A stretch of 64,000 nucleotides of DNA from a virus. Where the stretch lies: positions 1 to 64,000 of IMG/VR virus record IMGVR_UViG_3300033571_014589. One strand, written 5' to 3'. Below, one piece after another: positions 1 to 8,107 of the stretch. The position numbers were made by a program, and so were the translations under genes. How positions within the stretch are numbered: the stretch's first letter is position 1; each line of letters begins with the position of its first letter. The notes beneath the pieces were generated by a model. It did not search any database, was not told where the DNA came from, and worked only from the letters and a program-made list of their open reading frames with translations.

Positions 1-1
1 C

Positions 2-1576
2 GTAAGAAGAGTTTTCTCTAAGTTGTTGGCTAACGACATCGTTTCTGTACAAGCAATGAACTTACCTATCGGTAAATTGTTCTACTTCGTACCTAAAATT
101 CAGGGTTATACTACAGGTCAAGACCCAACTGCTGGTGGAAACCATTATGCACCTTTCGGAGCCCCTAATGGTCCTGCATCACCTGATACAGGTTACGCAT
201 CAACAGATAAAAACTTGTATGACAGATTCTATGAAGGTAATGAAGCGACTTTGGACCCTCCTGGATTGTTTGATTACTCAAAAGGTGCATTCAGTTCTGT
301 TACCGCAAGTGTAACAACAGTTGCATGGTCTTCAGGTTCTTTAGTGGCGTCAGGTTATGGTGCTGGTGAGTACAGAAAAGTATTGTTGGCAATGTCAGGT
401 TTCGCATCTGGCGGAGCTGGTAAACTTATCGGTCCTGACGGTCAAGTAATGGATAACGAATCTTTCTTGGGAGACTTAACTGTTAAGGCGGTAACAACTG
501 CAGGTGGAGCTTTCTCAGGATTAGGTGGAAATGCGTTGTTATTTAGAGTTGTTACTCAGAAATACGGTAAAGGTATCGTTCAATACGGAACATCATCTAC
601 ATTAGCGTTCCCAACTGGAGGTGGAAACGGCGGTGAGTATGATAACCTTTGTGACGCAAATGGTATTATCTATTTGGAAGTTGATGCACAAGTTCCATGT
701 TCTATAGGAGCTGGTTCATTGGATGGTTATTCTGGATTAACTACTACTATTGCAGGTGATTCCGGTATTAATACTGAATTTGTATGTACATACAGAGCGT
801 ATAAAGAAATGGAATTCGAAGACCAAATTGGCGAAGTTTCTTTCGACTTGGAATCAGTAACTGTTTCTGTAACTGAAAGAAAACTAAGAGCACAATGGTC
901 TCCTGAATTGGCTCAGGACGTTGCAGCGTTCCATAACATTGACGCAGAAGCTGAATTGACAGCGTTGTTATCAGAACAGGTAGCAGCTGAAATCGACAGA
1001 GAAATCTTGAGAGACTTGAGAAAAGCGGCAGCTTGGACATTGAGATGGGATTACAACGGTTGGAAAAGAGGCACTGCATCAAATCCATTAACACAATACA
1101 CTCAGAAAGATTGGAACCAAACATTGATTACCGCAATCAACCAAATTTCTGCTCAAATCCACAAATCAACACTTCGTGGTGGTGCTAACTGGATTGTTGT
1201 ATCTTCTGAAATCAGTGCAATCTTTGATGACTTGGAATACTTCCACGTATCAAACGCATCTCCTGAACAGGACCAATACAACATGGGTATCGAAAGAGTT
1301 GGTACATTGGCAGGTAGATATCAAGTGTATAGAGACCCTTACTTCCCACCAAACACAGTATTGATGGGTCACAAAGGTAGTTCTCTATTGGACACTGGAT
1401 ATGTATACGCTCCATATGTTCCTCTACAGTTGACTCCAACAATGTATAACCCATTCAATTTCACACCTATCAAGGGTATAATGACAAGATACGCTAAGAA
1501 GGTAGTAAACAACCGTTTCTACGGTAAAATTACAGTTGATGGTGTTAGAACATTTGATTTGAGAGAATTGAGATAA
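2..1576 (+). CDS. 23: Major capsid protein, T4 gp23-like (5' partial)
   Basis: Shell subunit of a T4-like head. The frame is already open at base 2 and reads VRRVFSKLLANDIVSVQ, the conserved arginine-rich and LANDIVSVQ segment found some way into T4 gp23 homologues, so the true start and the propeptide lie upstream of the window. The TTG at 23 is internal and not a start. The C-terminus (MTRYAKKVVNNRFYGKI) is also typical of the family. 524 residues are visible, close to full length for T4 gp23 (521 before maturation), so the protein is somewhat longer than T4's. A strong terminator follows directly. Codon use has more G and C at third positions than the neighbours (many GGT, GCA, AGA, AAC), as expected for the most highly expressed phage gene. 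Family assignment is secure; the assembly role is family knowledge. Confidence 0.93.
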   Translation, partial: VRRVFSKLLANDIVSVQAMNLPIGKLFYFVPKIQGYTTGQDPTAGGNHYAPFGAPNGPASPDTGYASTDKNLYDRFYEGNEATLDPPGLFDYSKGAFSSVTASVTTVAWSSGSLVASGYGAGEYRKVLLAMSGFASGGAGKLIGPDGQVMDNESFLGDLTVKAVTTAGGAFSGLGGNALLFRVVTQKYGKGIVQYGTSSTLAFPTGGGNGGEYDNLCDANGIIYLEVDAQVPCSIGAGSLDGYSGLTTTIAGDSGINTEFVCTYRAYKEMEFEDQIGEVSFDLESVTVSVTERKLRAQWSPELAQDVAAFHNIDAEAELTALLSEQVAAEIDREILRDLRKAAAWTLRWDYNGWKRGTASNPLTQYTQKDWNQTLITAINQISAQIHKSTLRGGANWIVVSSEISAIFDDLEYFHVSNASPEQDQYNMGIERVGTLAGRYQVYRDPYFPPNTVLMGHKGSSLLDTGYVYAPYVPLQLTPTMYNPFNFTPIKGIMTRYAKKVVNNRFYGKITVDGVRTFDLRELR

Positions 1577-1594
1577 TCTAACTCAACCTAATAT

Positions 1595-1623
1595 AAAAAG
1601 GGACGATTTATTCGTCCCTTTTT
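1595..1623. terminator. Rho-independent terminator, probably bidirectional
   Basis: A perfect 12 bp stem (1595-1606 with 1612-1623) around a 5 base loop, with the core GGGACGA/TCGTCCC, A-tract on the left and T-tract on the right. It sits 18 bases after the gp23 stop and touches the stop codon of the converging endonuclease gene, so it can end transcription from both sides. Confidence 0.9.
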
Positions 1624-3239
1624 TATTTTAAAACCATTTCATATTTTAAATTCCCTGTATCCCATATTTTATCATAACCCAATTCAATCATGATTTGATT
1701 TTCGGTTTTATTTGAATCGTGTCCCATTTTAACTAAAACATCTTTTCTAAAATTAAATCGATAATATCTATGTATATAGTTTTTTGTGTAATAATAATTT
1801 GGTTTTGTTATACCAATAAAATTAAAACCCACTTTACCATAAAAACAATACTCATCAGACGGGGACCAATTTCTGTCGGCATATGTAATAATTCTATTGG
1901 GTTTATGTTCTTTAATAAAATGGTTCAATAATTTGGTGAACCCTCCAATAACATTTAAACTACAATATCTGTATATTTCATAATCCTTTAGTTTTTCATT
2001 TTTATTACCTAATGGTCTTCTCAAATTACCAAAAGTTAACAATGATACTATTTTATCATTGTACTTTAACGCATAAAAAATAGAAGACTTGTCATTCCCT
2101 TGTAGATGATTATCGTCTAAAAATTTTTTCTTTTCAATTTTACTTATTTGTTCAATTGTACATTTCCTTGCGTATATTTTTTCATTTTTTATATTAGTTA
2201 AGTTTTTGAGTCGCTCTTTTATTATTTCTTTTTTGGATTCCCATTCATCGGAAAATATGTGAATAAGTCTAATTTTGTTATCTAAACATTTTATTGTTTT
2301 ATCTATATGATATTTCTTAGTTTTTCCTTGTTTTTCAGAATGCCAATAAAGACCATTAAATTCTATTCCTATATTAAAATCAGGTAAAAAAATGTCTAAT
2401 TCAGTACCATTTAAAATTTTTTTAGTATTTGTTTCATATTTAATACCCAACGTATCTAAAAAAGAACATATTTCAATTTCAGATTTACTTCTATACGTTA
2501 TATTGTTATTCGAATTAATTAAATTTTGATTAAAGATATTGTTTAATTTTGTGGAAATTATATTATCTCCGTACAAAAGTTTGTATTTATCAACTGTTAT
2601 ATCGTGTAATTTTAAATAAGTATTCGATAAAATTTTTAATTTTTCATCACATATATTACAAATTATATAGTTTTCTTTATCATTAAATAATTCATTACGT
2701 TCCTCAAATTGTTTAAAAGTGTTAAAGTAATTAATATATTGTGGGTACTGTTCAATAAAATCGGATACTGATACATGTTCCTTTTCAATATGTTTTGTAA
2801 ACGACCCACTCTTATTTTTTAAATCAGTTGTTTCCCAATTACATATCGGACAAATTAATTGAGGTAATTCAATAACTTCTATTTTATTAAAGAATTCATT
2901 ATGAAAATGAACTCCATGTTCTTTAAAAAACATTCTACGTTTAAAAGAGGACGGGATGTCAACGTCAGGATAACATTCTTTAATGTGGGTAGTTATTGAA
3001 CCACTTTTATTTTCATAATCGTTGAACTTTTTAGAACACTTTTTACATTCTAAAATGTGTGGTGTTATTATAATATTTTTATTGTTCGTGTATTTTACTT
3101 TACCACCGACTTTTTTGATAGGTATATTATTATTTTTTAGTATGGTTTTTAATTTTAATTTACCTATTTTATATTCTTTACATATCTTATCAAGAGATGA
3201 ATCTGCTTCTAAATATTTTTTAATTATTTCATGTTCCAT
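1623..3239 (-). CDS. Vsr/Hef-like homing endonuclease with zinc fingers
   Basis: Free-standing homing endonuclease that probably cuts a related phage lacking this gene and spreads by repair. Residues 1-45 look like a helix-turn-helix. Three zinc-finger-like segments follow (C65-x2-C68 to H85/C89; C130-x2-C133 to H150/H155; C194-x2-C197 with H212). The nuclease core at 250-335 has SEIE, ELDIFLPDFNIGIEFNG and a later HIFSDEW segment, the layout of the EDxHD/Vsr-like fold, with E280, D282 and E293 as likely metal ligands and H300/H311 as further candidates. The C-terminal 350-538 part, with YADRNWS and PNYYY, resembles the acyltransferase-like tail seen in Hef-type phage endonucleases. It faces gp23 on the opposite strand and carries no TATTTAT element, consistent with a late insertion. 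Fold call is good; target site unknown. Confidence 0.78.
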   Translation of the reverse strand: MEHEIIKKYLEADSSLDKICKEYKIGKLKLKTILKNNNIPIKKVGGKVKYTNNKNIIITPHILECKKCSKKFNDYENKSGSITTHIKECYPDVDIPSSFKRRMFFKEHGVHFHNEFFNKIEVIELPQLICPICNWETTDLKNKSGSFTKHIEKEHVSVSDFIEQYPQYINYFNTFKQFEERNELFNDKENYIICNICDEKLKILSNTYLKLHDITVDKYKLLYGDNIISTKLNNIFNQNLINSNNNITYRSKSEIEICSFLDTLGIKYETNTKKILNGTELDIFLPDFNIGIEFNGLYWHSEKQGKTKKYHIDKTIKCLDNKIRLIHIFSDEWESKKEIIKERLKNLTNIKNEKIYARKCTIEQISKIEKKKFLDDNHLQGNDKSSIFYALKYNDKIVSLLTFGNLRRPLGNKNEKLKDYEIYRYCSLNVIGGFTKLLNHFIKEHKPNRIITYADRNWSPSDEYCFYGKVGFNFIGITKPNYYYTKNYIHRYYRFNFRKDVLVKMGHDSNKTENQIMIELGYDKIWDTGNLKYEMVLK

Positions 3240-3280
3240 TATTATAAGTATACGTAATAACGGAATAAAGTCAAACAGTT

Positions 3281-3499
3281 TTAATTTTCGTTTACATCAT
3301 TTTGTGGTAGGTATAGTTTCCTAATTGATTTTGAAATAATTTCAGATTCATTTAATGTAAACACACCTTGTGTATAAGCGTATTTTATACCTTCTTTAAG
3401 AAAGAAAATTGCCTGTTCATGAGTTATAGATGAAATAAGTTTTTCAAACTCTTCATCATTATTAAATTTTAACGTACCAAAAATATTGTAATTATTCAT
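3281..3499 (-). CDS. Small hypothetical protein, 72 aa
   Basis: Unrecognised. The protein is acidic and mostly helical by appearance (FEKLISSITHEQAIFFLKEG), with no membrane segment and no cysteines. It starts with ATG at 3499, only 37 bases from the start of the divergent gene at 3537, so both share a short control region. Its stop is 41 bases from the endonuclease start, so it may have been the gene next to gp23 before the endonuclease arrived. Reality is supported by a clean start, a sensible amino-acid composition and lack of a competing frame. Confidence 0.6.
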   Translation of the reverse strand: MNNYNIFGTLKFNNDEEFEKLISSITHEQAIFFLKEGIKYAYTQGVFTLNESEIISKSIRKLYLPQNDVNEN

Positions 3500-3508
3500 T
3501 TGTGTAGA

Positions 3509-3516
3509 TATTTATA
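3509..3516 (+). promoter_or_regulatory. TATTTATA late-type element, 20 bases before the gene at 3537
   Basis: Exact TATTTATA on the sense strand upstream of the plus gene. It belongs to a set of about eighteen such sites in this window. Confidence 0.5.
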
Positions 3517-3536
3517 TGGTATAAAATAAATAATTA

Positions 3537-4664
3537 ATGTCAAAAGATAAAGATTCTTTTCTTAAAATCATTAAGGAAACAACAAATACTGGTGGTTCAG
3601 GTTCATATAGACCACCAATTAGTCCAGGTTTAAAATTATGGGATAAATCATCATTAGGACCATTTACAGACCCTGTATCTAACTATGTTAGTTCAGAGCT
3701 TCAATATGATAGTTATGACGGTATAATAGATAGTAAAGACATTAAAACAAAGGAACATAAAGCAAGAAAAATTTCACAAGAATTGAAAAGAAAACAACAA
3801 AATCAAGACGATGATGGTTTAGGAGCTGGAAGACTTAGCGGAACAGGAATCGGTGGAGATATATCTGAACAATTAGAAAAAATTCAAAAGATATTAGCCG
3901 AAGATTTAGCCGTATGGTTTGGGACCAAGAAAAAACCTAAAGGTAGTAAACAACCAAAAGGTCCTTGGGTTAATATTTGTAGAAAAGATAAAAATGGTAA
4001 ACACCCTCCTTGTGGGAGGTCCGATACATCAAAAGACGCATATCCAAAATGTAGAGCAGCCGGTGTTGCAGGAAAAATGACAGATTCCCAAAAGAAATCT
4101 GCCTGTGCTCAAAAAAGAAGAGCCGAGAAAAAGGACACACAAACAGGTAAGGGTCAAAAACCTGTATATACATCATATAAACCAAAAAAAGAAAGTATAA
4201 TACCTAAAGAAGTATTATTAGAAAAGTTTAAAGTAGAACCTCACGAATATGAAAAATTATATGAAGATGATAATTTTTTATTGGTAATTCCATTAACTTT
4301 TGAAGCGTCTTGTAAGTATGGCGCAGGAACTAAATGGTGTACAACATCAAAAGATAAAGACGATATGTTTGAGAAACATTTTAAAATGGGTTCACTAGGT
4401 TATCTTATAGTTAAAAATAAAAACTTACAAGATAAATTGCAATCAACAAAATATGGTTTATTTGCTAATAGACCTAATAAGAACTTTTTGGGTGGGAATT
4501 ATCCTGCTCCACAAGGTATAATTGTTTATGACGATAAAAATAATATTATCGATAACAATAAGATAATTAATCTATTTGACCGTGTAGATTTGTATGATAC
4601 TTTAAGAAAGATTATTCGTCAATTTACTTTATATAGTGAAGACAAGTTTAAAAAAATTAACTAA
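3537..4664 (+). CDS. Basic Cys-containing protein with C-terminal WCT-type domain
   Basis: Function unknown. Three parts are visible. Residues 1-130 are a Pro/Gly-rich and then helical region with the opening SFLKIIKETT. Residues 130-215 are very basic (KKKPKGSKQPKG) with PPCGRSDTSKDAYPKCRAAG and MTDSQKKSACAQKRRAEK, a conserved Cys-bearing module I know from many marine phage proteins. Residues 225-375 hold ASCKYGAGTKWCTTS followed by GYLIVKNK and GLFANRPNKNF; this WCT-type domain is also widespread in phages and large viruses without a known role. The basic middle suggests nucleic-acid contact, perhaps inside the head. A TATTTATA element lies 20 bases upstream, suggesting late expression. 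Its stop abuts that of the converging gene at 4665 with no base between them. Confidence 0.7.
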   Translation: MSKDKDSFLKIIKETTNTGGSGSYRPPISPGLKLWDKSSLGPFTDPVSNYVSSELQYDSYDGIIDSKDIKTKEHKARKISQELKRKQQNQDDDGLGAGRLSGTGIGGDISEQLEKIQKILAEDLAVWFGTKKKPKGSKQPKGPWVNICRKDKNGKHPPCGRSDTSKDAYPKCRAAGVAGKMTDSQKKSACAQKRRAEKKDTQTGKGQKPVYTSYKPKKESIIPKEVLLEKFKVEPHEYEKLYEDDNFLLVIPLTFEASCKYGAGTKWCTTSKDKDDMFEKHFKMGSLGYLIVKNKNLQDKLQSTKYGLFANRPNKNFLGGNYPAPQGIIVYDDKNNIIDNNKIINLFDRVDLYDTLRKIIRQFTLYSEDKFKKIN

Positions 4665-6587
4665 TTAACAATATGGTGGTGAACACCTTTTTTTACCATC
4701 CAATCCTTTAATTTTACCTTTACATACTTGTACGGCGAAACCATTTGCATATGCAGAGGGGTAAACGTCAAATTTTGCTTTTGCTGCCGACTTTCCTCTT
4801 GAACATAATTTTGTTCCTGTTTTCTTTTTTCCTTCACTTATTTGAGGTAAAACTTTATCCAATACAGTTTCAGGGTCTTTATATGTATTTAATTTCTTTT
4901 TCATTTCACCAATATCTTTGATTGCCGCCAAATAAGGAACCATAGAATCTTTAACTTTATCACTGAAAGGTAAAACTTTACTAAGTTCGTCCAATACAGA
5001 TTCTAAAGATAATGATGTTAAAATTGGCATCCCAAAAACATTAAAAATTTTAAACCCTGGAATTGCCATTTCACCAGCCGATTGTAACATATCAATAAAA
5101 TCAACCTTTAATTCATCTTCAACTTTATCAAATTCTTCCAATAAATTTTCAATTTCTTCACCACTTTCAAATTTCTTCTTTAAATCATAATATTTTTCCA
5201 TATCATCATTTAATTCAGAATAATTTAAAATTATTGATGCCGCACCGACAGGAACATTTAAACCAGGTATTGAACCTAAAGTTGCTCTTACTTTATCACC
5301 AACTATGTTTGAGAGAATACCTCTCCAATCAAAATCTTCATTTATATTTCTCATATCATCTTTATTTAATTTTATTTCTTTTTCTATTTGAATAGATTTA
5401 TTGTCGTACCAATTACTAAAAAATTCAGAAACGTTGTTGATTTCATCACTTCTGTTAACAGCCATTTGGATTGCGAATGGGGAACTAAATGTATCTCTTC
5501 GGGCTTTCTTAATAGGTCTTTTAATAATACTTTCTACCCATTTTTTTATATAAGGAACATACTTAGGACTTTCCATTAAAAAATATTTAAAAAGAGTATC
5601 AAAAAAAGTAATATTATAATCTAATACACCTGATTTTTGTAATATAAAAATCCATTCATTTTTTTCAGGGATTATCATCCATATTATTTCCGATGACTTA
5701 TCATAATATATTTTTCCTTCAGATGTATAAAATTTAATAAATTCAAGTATTAAATCTCCACTAATTTTTGGTAATTTATCTTCATTTATATTTCCCATAT
5801 CATCTTTATTTAATTTTATTTCTTTACCTAATTTAAGGATATTATTAACATTCACAATTTCGGGAAGAGTTGGCCAAACAATATCTTTAACCTCCTTTTG
5901 AAGGGTTTTTTCAACCCACTTTTTTACATACGGAACAAAATCAGGGTATTCCATCGAAACGTATCTGAAAATACTCTTAAAAACTCTTAAAGAACACCAT
6001 AGATTACCTGAATCATATAACGCAAATACCCATTGATTTTTTTCAGGGTTTATCATATATATTGTGTCGTTGCTATAGTTAGAATATAGTTTTGTATCAG
6101 ATGTAAAATCATCTAATAATTCGAATATAATTTCTTCATCGACTAATCGTGATTCTTCACTTTCATTAATATTTTCTTCTGAATTTAATTCGGTTCCTGA
6201 TTGAAGGATTCTTTCAACCGATAAATTGTTATCTTTAAGATTTTCATAAGTGTATTTAATCCCTTTTTGAAGGGTTCTTTCAACCGCATGGATGCCGCGT
6301 ATTCCGAGAGGTTCGGCGTAGTTAACCTCCTTTTGAAGGATTCTTTCAACCCACTTTTTGATATACGGGTTAAAATCAGGGTATTCCATCGATACGTATT
6401 TAAAAATTTTAACGAAAACTGAATAATAATACAATAAACGACCTGTTTTTGTTAATTCAAATATCCATTTTTTTGTTTTTGGGTTTATCATCCATATGGA
6501 TTCCGTTTCATCATCATAATATAACTTTCCATCAGATGTAAAATCATCTAATAATTCAAATATTAAATCTTCATTGATTTTTTCCAT
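4665..6587 (-). CDS. Large protein with three tandem repeats and a YPSAYAN Cys tail
   Basis: Function unknown. A unit of about 84 residues occurs three times (5-88, 150-233, 276-358), each with a FTSD/YTSE turn, a WMINP-like strand, a central hydrophobic helix and a PYIKKWVE ending. The linkers contain short repeats (ERILQKE, VERTLQKG, VERILQSG) and a second pair, EIKLNKDDMxNINED, at about 256 and 404. Residues 420-580 form a separate part with a hydrophobic stretch (GLNVPVGAASIIL) that could touch membrane. The end (590-640) has LCSRGKSAAKAKFDVYPSAY and closing cysteines, a module shared with many marine phage proteins. It is the last gene of the minus-strand structural run (6596-12.2 kb) and may be a virion or ejected protein. 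Growth by unit duplication is clear from the sequence; the role is not. Confidence 0.72.
   Translation of the reverse strand: MEKINEDLIFELLDDFTSDGKLYYDDETESIWMINPKTKKWIFELTKTGRLLYYYSVFVKIFKYVSMEYPDFNPYIKKWVERILQKEVNYAEPLGIRGIHAVERTLQKGIKYTYENLKDNNLSVERILQSGTELNSEENINESEESRLVDEEIIFELLDDFTSDTKLYSNYSNDTIYMINPEKNQWVFALYDSGNLWCSLRVFKSIFRYVSMEYPDFVPYVKKWVEKTLQKEVKDIVWPTLPEIVNVNNILKLGKEIKLNKDDMGNINEDKLPKISGDLILEFIKFYTSEGKIYYDKSSEIIWMIIPEKNEWIFILQKSGVLDYNITFFDTLFKYFLMESPKYVPYIKKWVESIIKRPIKKARRDTFSSPFAIQMAVNRSDEINNVSEFFSNWYDNKSIQIEKEIKLNKDDMRNINEDFDWRGILSNIVGDKVRATLGSIPGLNVPVGAASIILNYSELNDDMEKYYDLKKKFESGEEIENLLEEFDKVEDELKVDFIDMLQSAGEMAIPGFKIFNVFGMPILTSLSLESVLDELSKVLPFSDKVKDSMVPYLAAIKDIGEMKKKLNTYKDPETVLDKVLPQISEGKKKTGTKLCSRGKSAAKAKFDVYPSAYANGFAVQVCKGKIKGLDGKKRCSPPYC
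5514..6575 (-). repeat. Three imperfect tandem repeats inside the gene at 4665-6587
   Basis: Protein repeat units correspond to about 6575-6324, 6140-5889 and 5762-5514. Short stretches are also conserved at DNA level, for example the TTTTGAAGG-ATTCTTTCAACC type segment near 5893, 6205, 6264 and 6333, and two copies of a 40-odd base stretch near 5336 and 5785 that ends in ATTTAATTTTATTTCTTT. Confidence 0.75.
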
Positions 6588-6595
6588 AATGAACT

Positions 6596-8095
6596 TTACT
6601 TATTATCGACAATTTGAAATTTTAGTTGTCTTTTATAAGTATCAACCTCATCAGAAGTTAATACTTTAATATCAACAAAATATTCATTAGGTACTTTATC
6701 TTTTGTATCAAACACAAAATAATATTCATTGGGTGTTTGATTGATTCTTGTCCAATCCTGAACTATAACTTCAGTAGGTCCTTCTGTTACATAAATTCTA
6801 TAATAACACTTAAACTGAGGTAGTATTACATTTGATGAATATGCTTGTTTTACGGTAACAACAACTTTTCTAATATCAGTGTTTAATATTTTTTCATCTT
6901 GTCTAATTCCACTAAAAGTAAACCCATATTCAACAGGGTCTTTAGCTAAAGTGCTTATTTGATAATATTCATTTGAAGGTCTTAGAATTAAATCATTTTC
7001 AATATTAGATATTGTGACACCGTTTATTGTAATTCCCTTCCAAGTGTCTGTAAATTGACAAGGTGTTGAATATCCTGTTATTGGTGGTATTGTTACCTCA
7101 TATACCCCTTGAGTTCTTAAAATGGTTGTTAATCCTGTAAACCCTGACATTAAATCTCCGTTTGAGTCAGAAATATCAACGGTAGGATTTGAATCAAAAT
7201 TTGTTGGGACACCTTGAATGTATGAGTACAAATAAAGCTTGTTTTCTTTATTTTCAAAAAACGCATTTCTATCGTCCAATATCAAATCATCATATGTTGT
7301 TTCAAGATATGGTTCATAAAATGTTTGTGTGTGTCTTGTAAAAAACCCAACGGAATAATTTTCGGTTAATCCTGAAAGATTTTCTAATGATGGAGAATAA
7401 GCGATTATCCAACCAGTAATACCCGTTGTTGCACCTGTAAGATAATTATTTATCTCATCTGTCATATCAAATTCGATATTTTCATTACCATATTCAAAAT
7501 GTTGCGTATCAACTAAAGTGAGGGCTGAATAATTTATTTGTGTCCCTACACCTGAGTTATTATTAATATAAATTCCTGGTGTCGACCAACCACTCAATGT
7601 AGTTGCTCTAAACCAATTCGAAGGTCTTGATGAATAACTTTGGTCAGAATCTCTATTTGGTTTATACGCTAAACTCGCATTACTTATACTAACATTATCC
7701 GTATCGTAATAATCGTATCCAACACCTTCATCCCAATTTTGTGTTGCTCCCGTTAATCCACTTTTAGGTATTCTATATAAATTTAAATCAAAAGAGGTTG
7801 CTCTTCTTCTACCTTCACTTGTTGTTGCATTCAATAAATCATAATTGAACATTATTGTATTGGTCATCTTTAACTTGTGACTTATTGGACTTCCTGTATA
7901 TACAATACCATTAGAAATCTTTTGTTGAAGTTGTGAAAGGTCAATATTGAAAATAAACCTCGAATACCCTGGAGGTGTTAATGTATTATCTACTCTACCG
8001 AAAAATAATTCAGTTACAGGATTTAATCCTGTGTTTCCCGAACTATTATAAATAATCGTGTTGTTTCTACTGAAATATGACTTATGAATTGACAT
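6596..8095 (-). CDS. Virion structural protein, beta-rich (tail or appendage)
   Basis: 499 residues rich in Ser, Thr, Asn, Tyr and Gly with alternating hydrophobic pattern, no signal peptide and no membrane segment. The first 280 residues resemble the DNRLRE-type beta-sandwich found in extracellular and tail proteins (IIAYSPSLE, VGFFTRHTQTFYEPYLE), followed by two or three Ig-like beta stretches (295-380, 380-499). It is followed by the repeat gene 8 bases on and preceded by the gp5-like gene, and has a TATTTATA element 4 bases before its ATG. Context and composition indicate a late virion component attached to the baseplate or tail; I cannot name a precise homologue. Confidence 0.62.
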   Translation of the reverse strand: MSIHKSYFSRNNTIIYNSSGNTGLNPVTELFFGRVDNTLTPPGYSRFIFNIDLSQLQQKISNGIVYTGSPISHKLKMTNTIMFNYDLLNATTSEGRRRATSFDLNLYRIPKSGLTGATQNWDEGVGYDYYDTDNVSISNASLAYKPNRDSDQSYSSRPSNWFRATTLSGWSTPGIYINNNSGVGTQINYSALTLVDTQHFEYGNENIEFDMTDEINNYLTGATTGITGWIIAYSPSLENLSGLTENYSVGFFTRHTQTFYEPYLETTYDDLILDDRNAFFENKENKLYLYSYIQGVPTNFDSNPTVDISDSNGDLMSGFTGLTTILRTQGVYEVTIPPITGYSTPCQFTDTWKGITINGVTISNIENDLILRPSNEYYQISTLAKDPVEYGFTFSGIRQDEKILNTDIRKVVVTVKQAYSSNVILPQFKCYYRIYVTEGPTEVIVQDWTRINQTPNEYYFVFDTKDKVPNEYFVDIKVLTSDEVDTYKRQLKFQIVDNK

Positions 8096-8099
8096 TATA

Positions 8100-8107
8100 T
8101 ATAAATA
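8100..8107 (-). promoter_or_regulatory. TATTTATA element 4 bases before the ATG at 8095
   Basis: Sense-strand TATTTATA then TATA then ATG. With such a short gap a transcript started from a sigma-type element would be leaderless or nearly so. Confidence 0.55.

Noticed and set aside
768-1454. Frames on the opposite strand of gp23
   Set aside because: Shadows of the strongly biased capsid coding sequence; no plausible starts or protein content.
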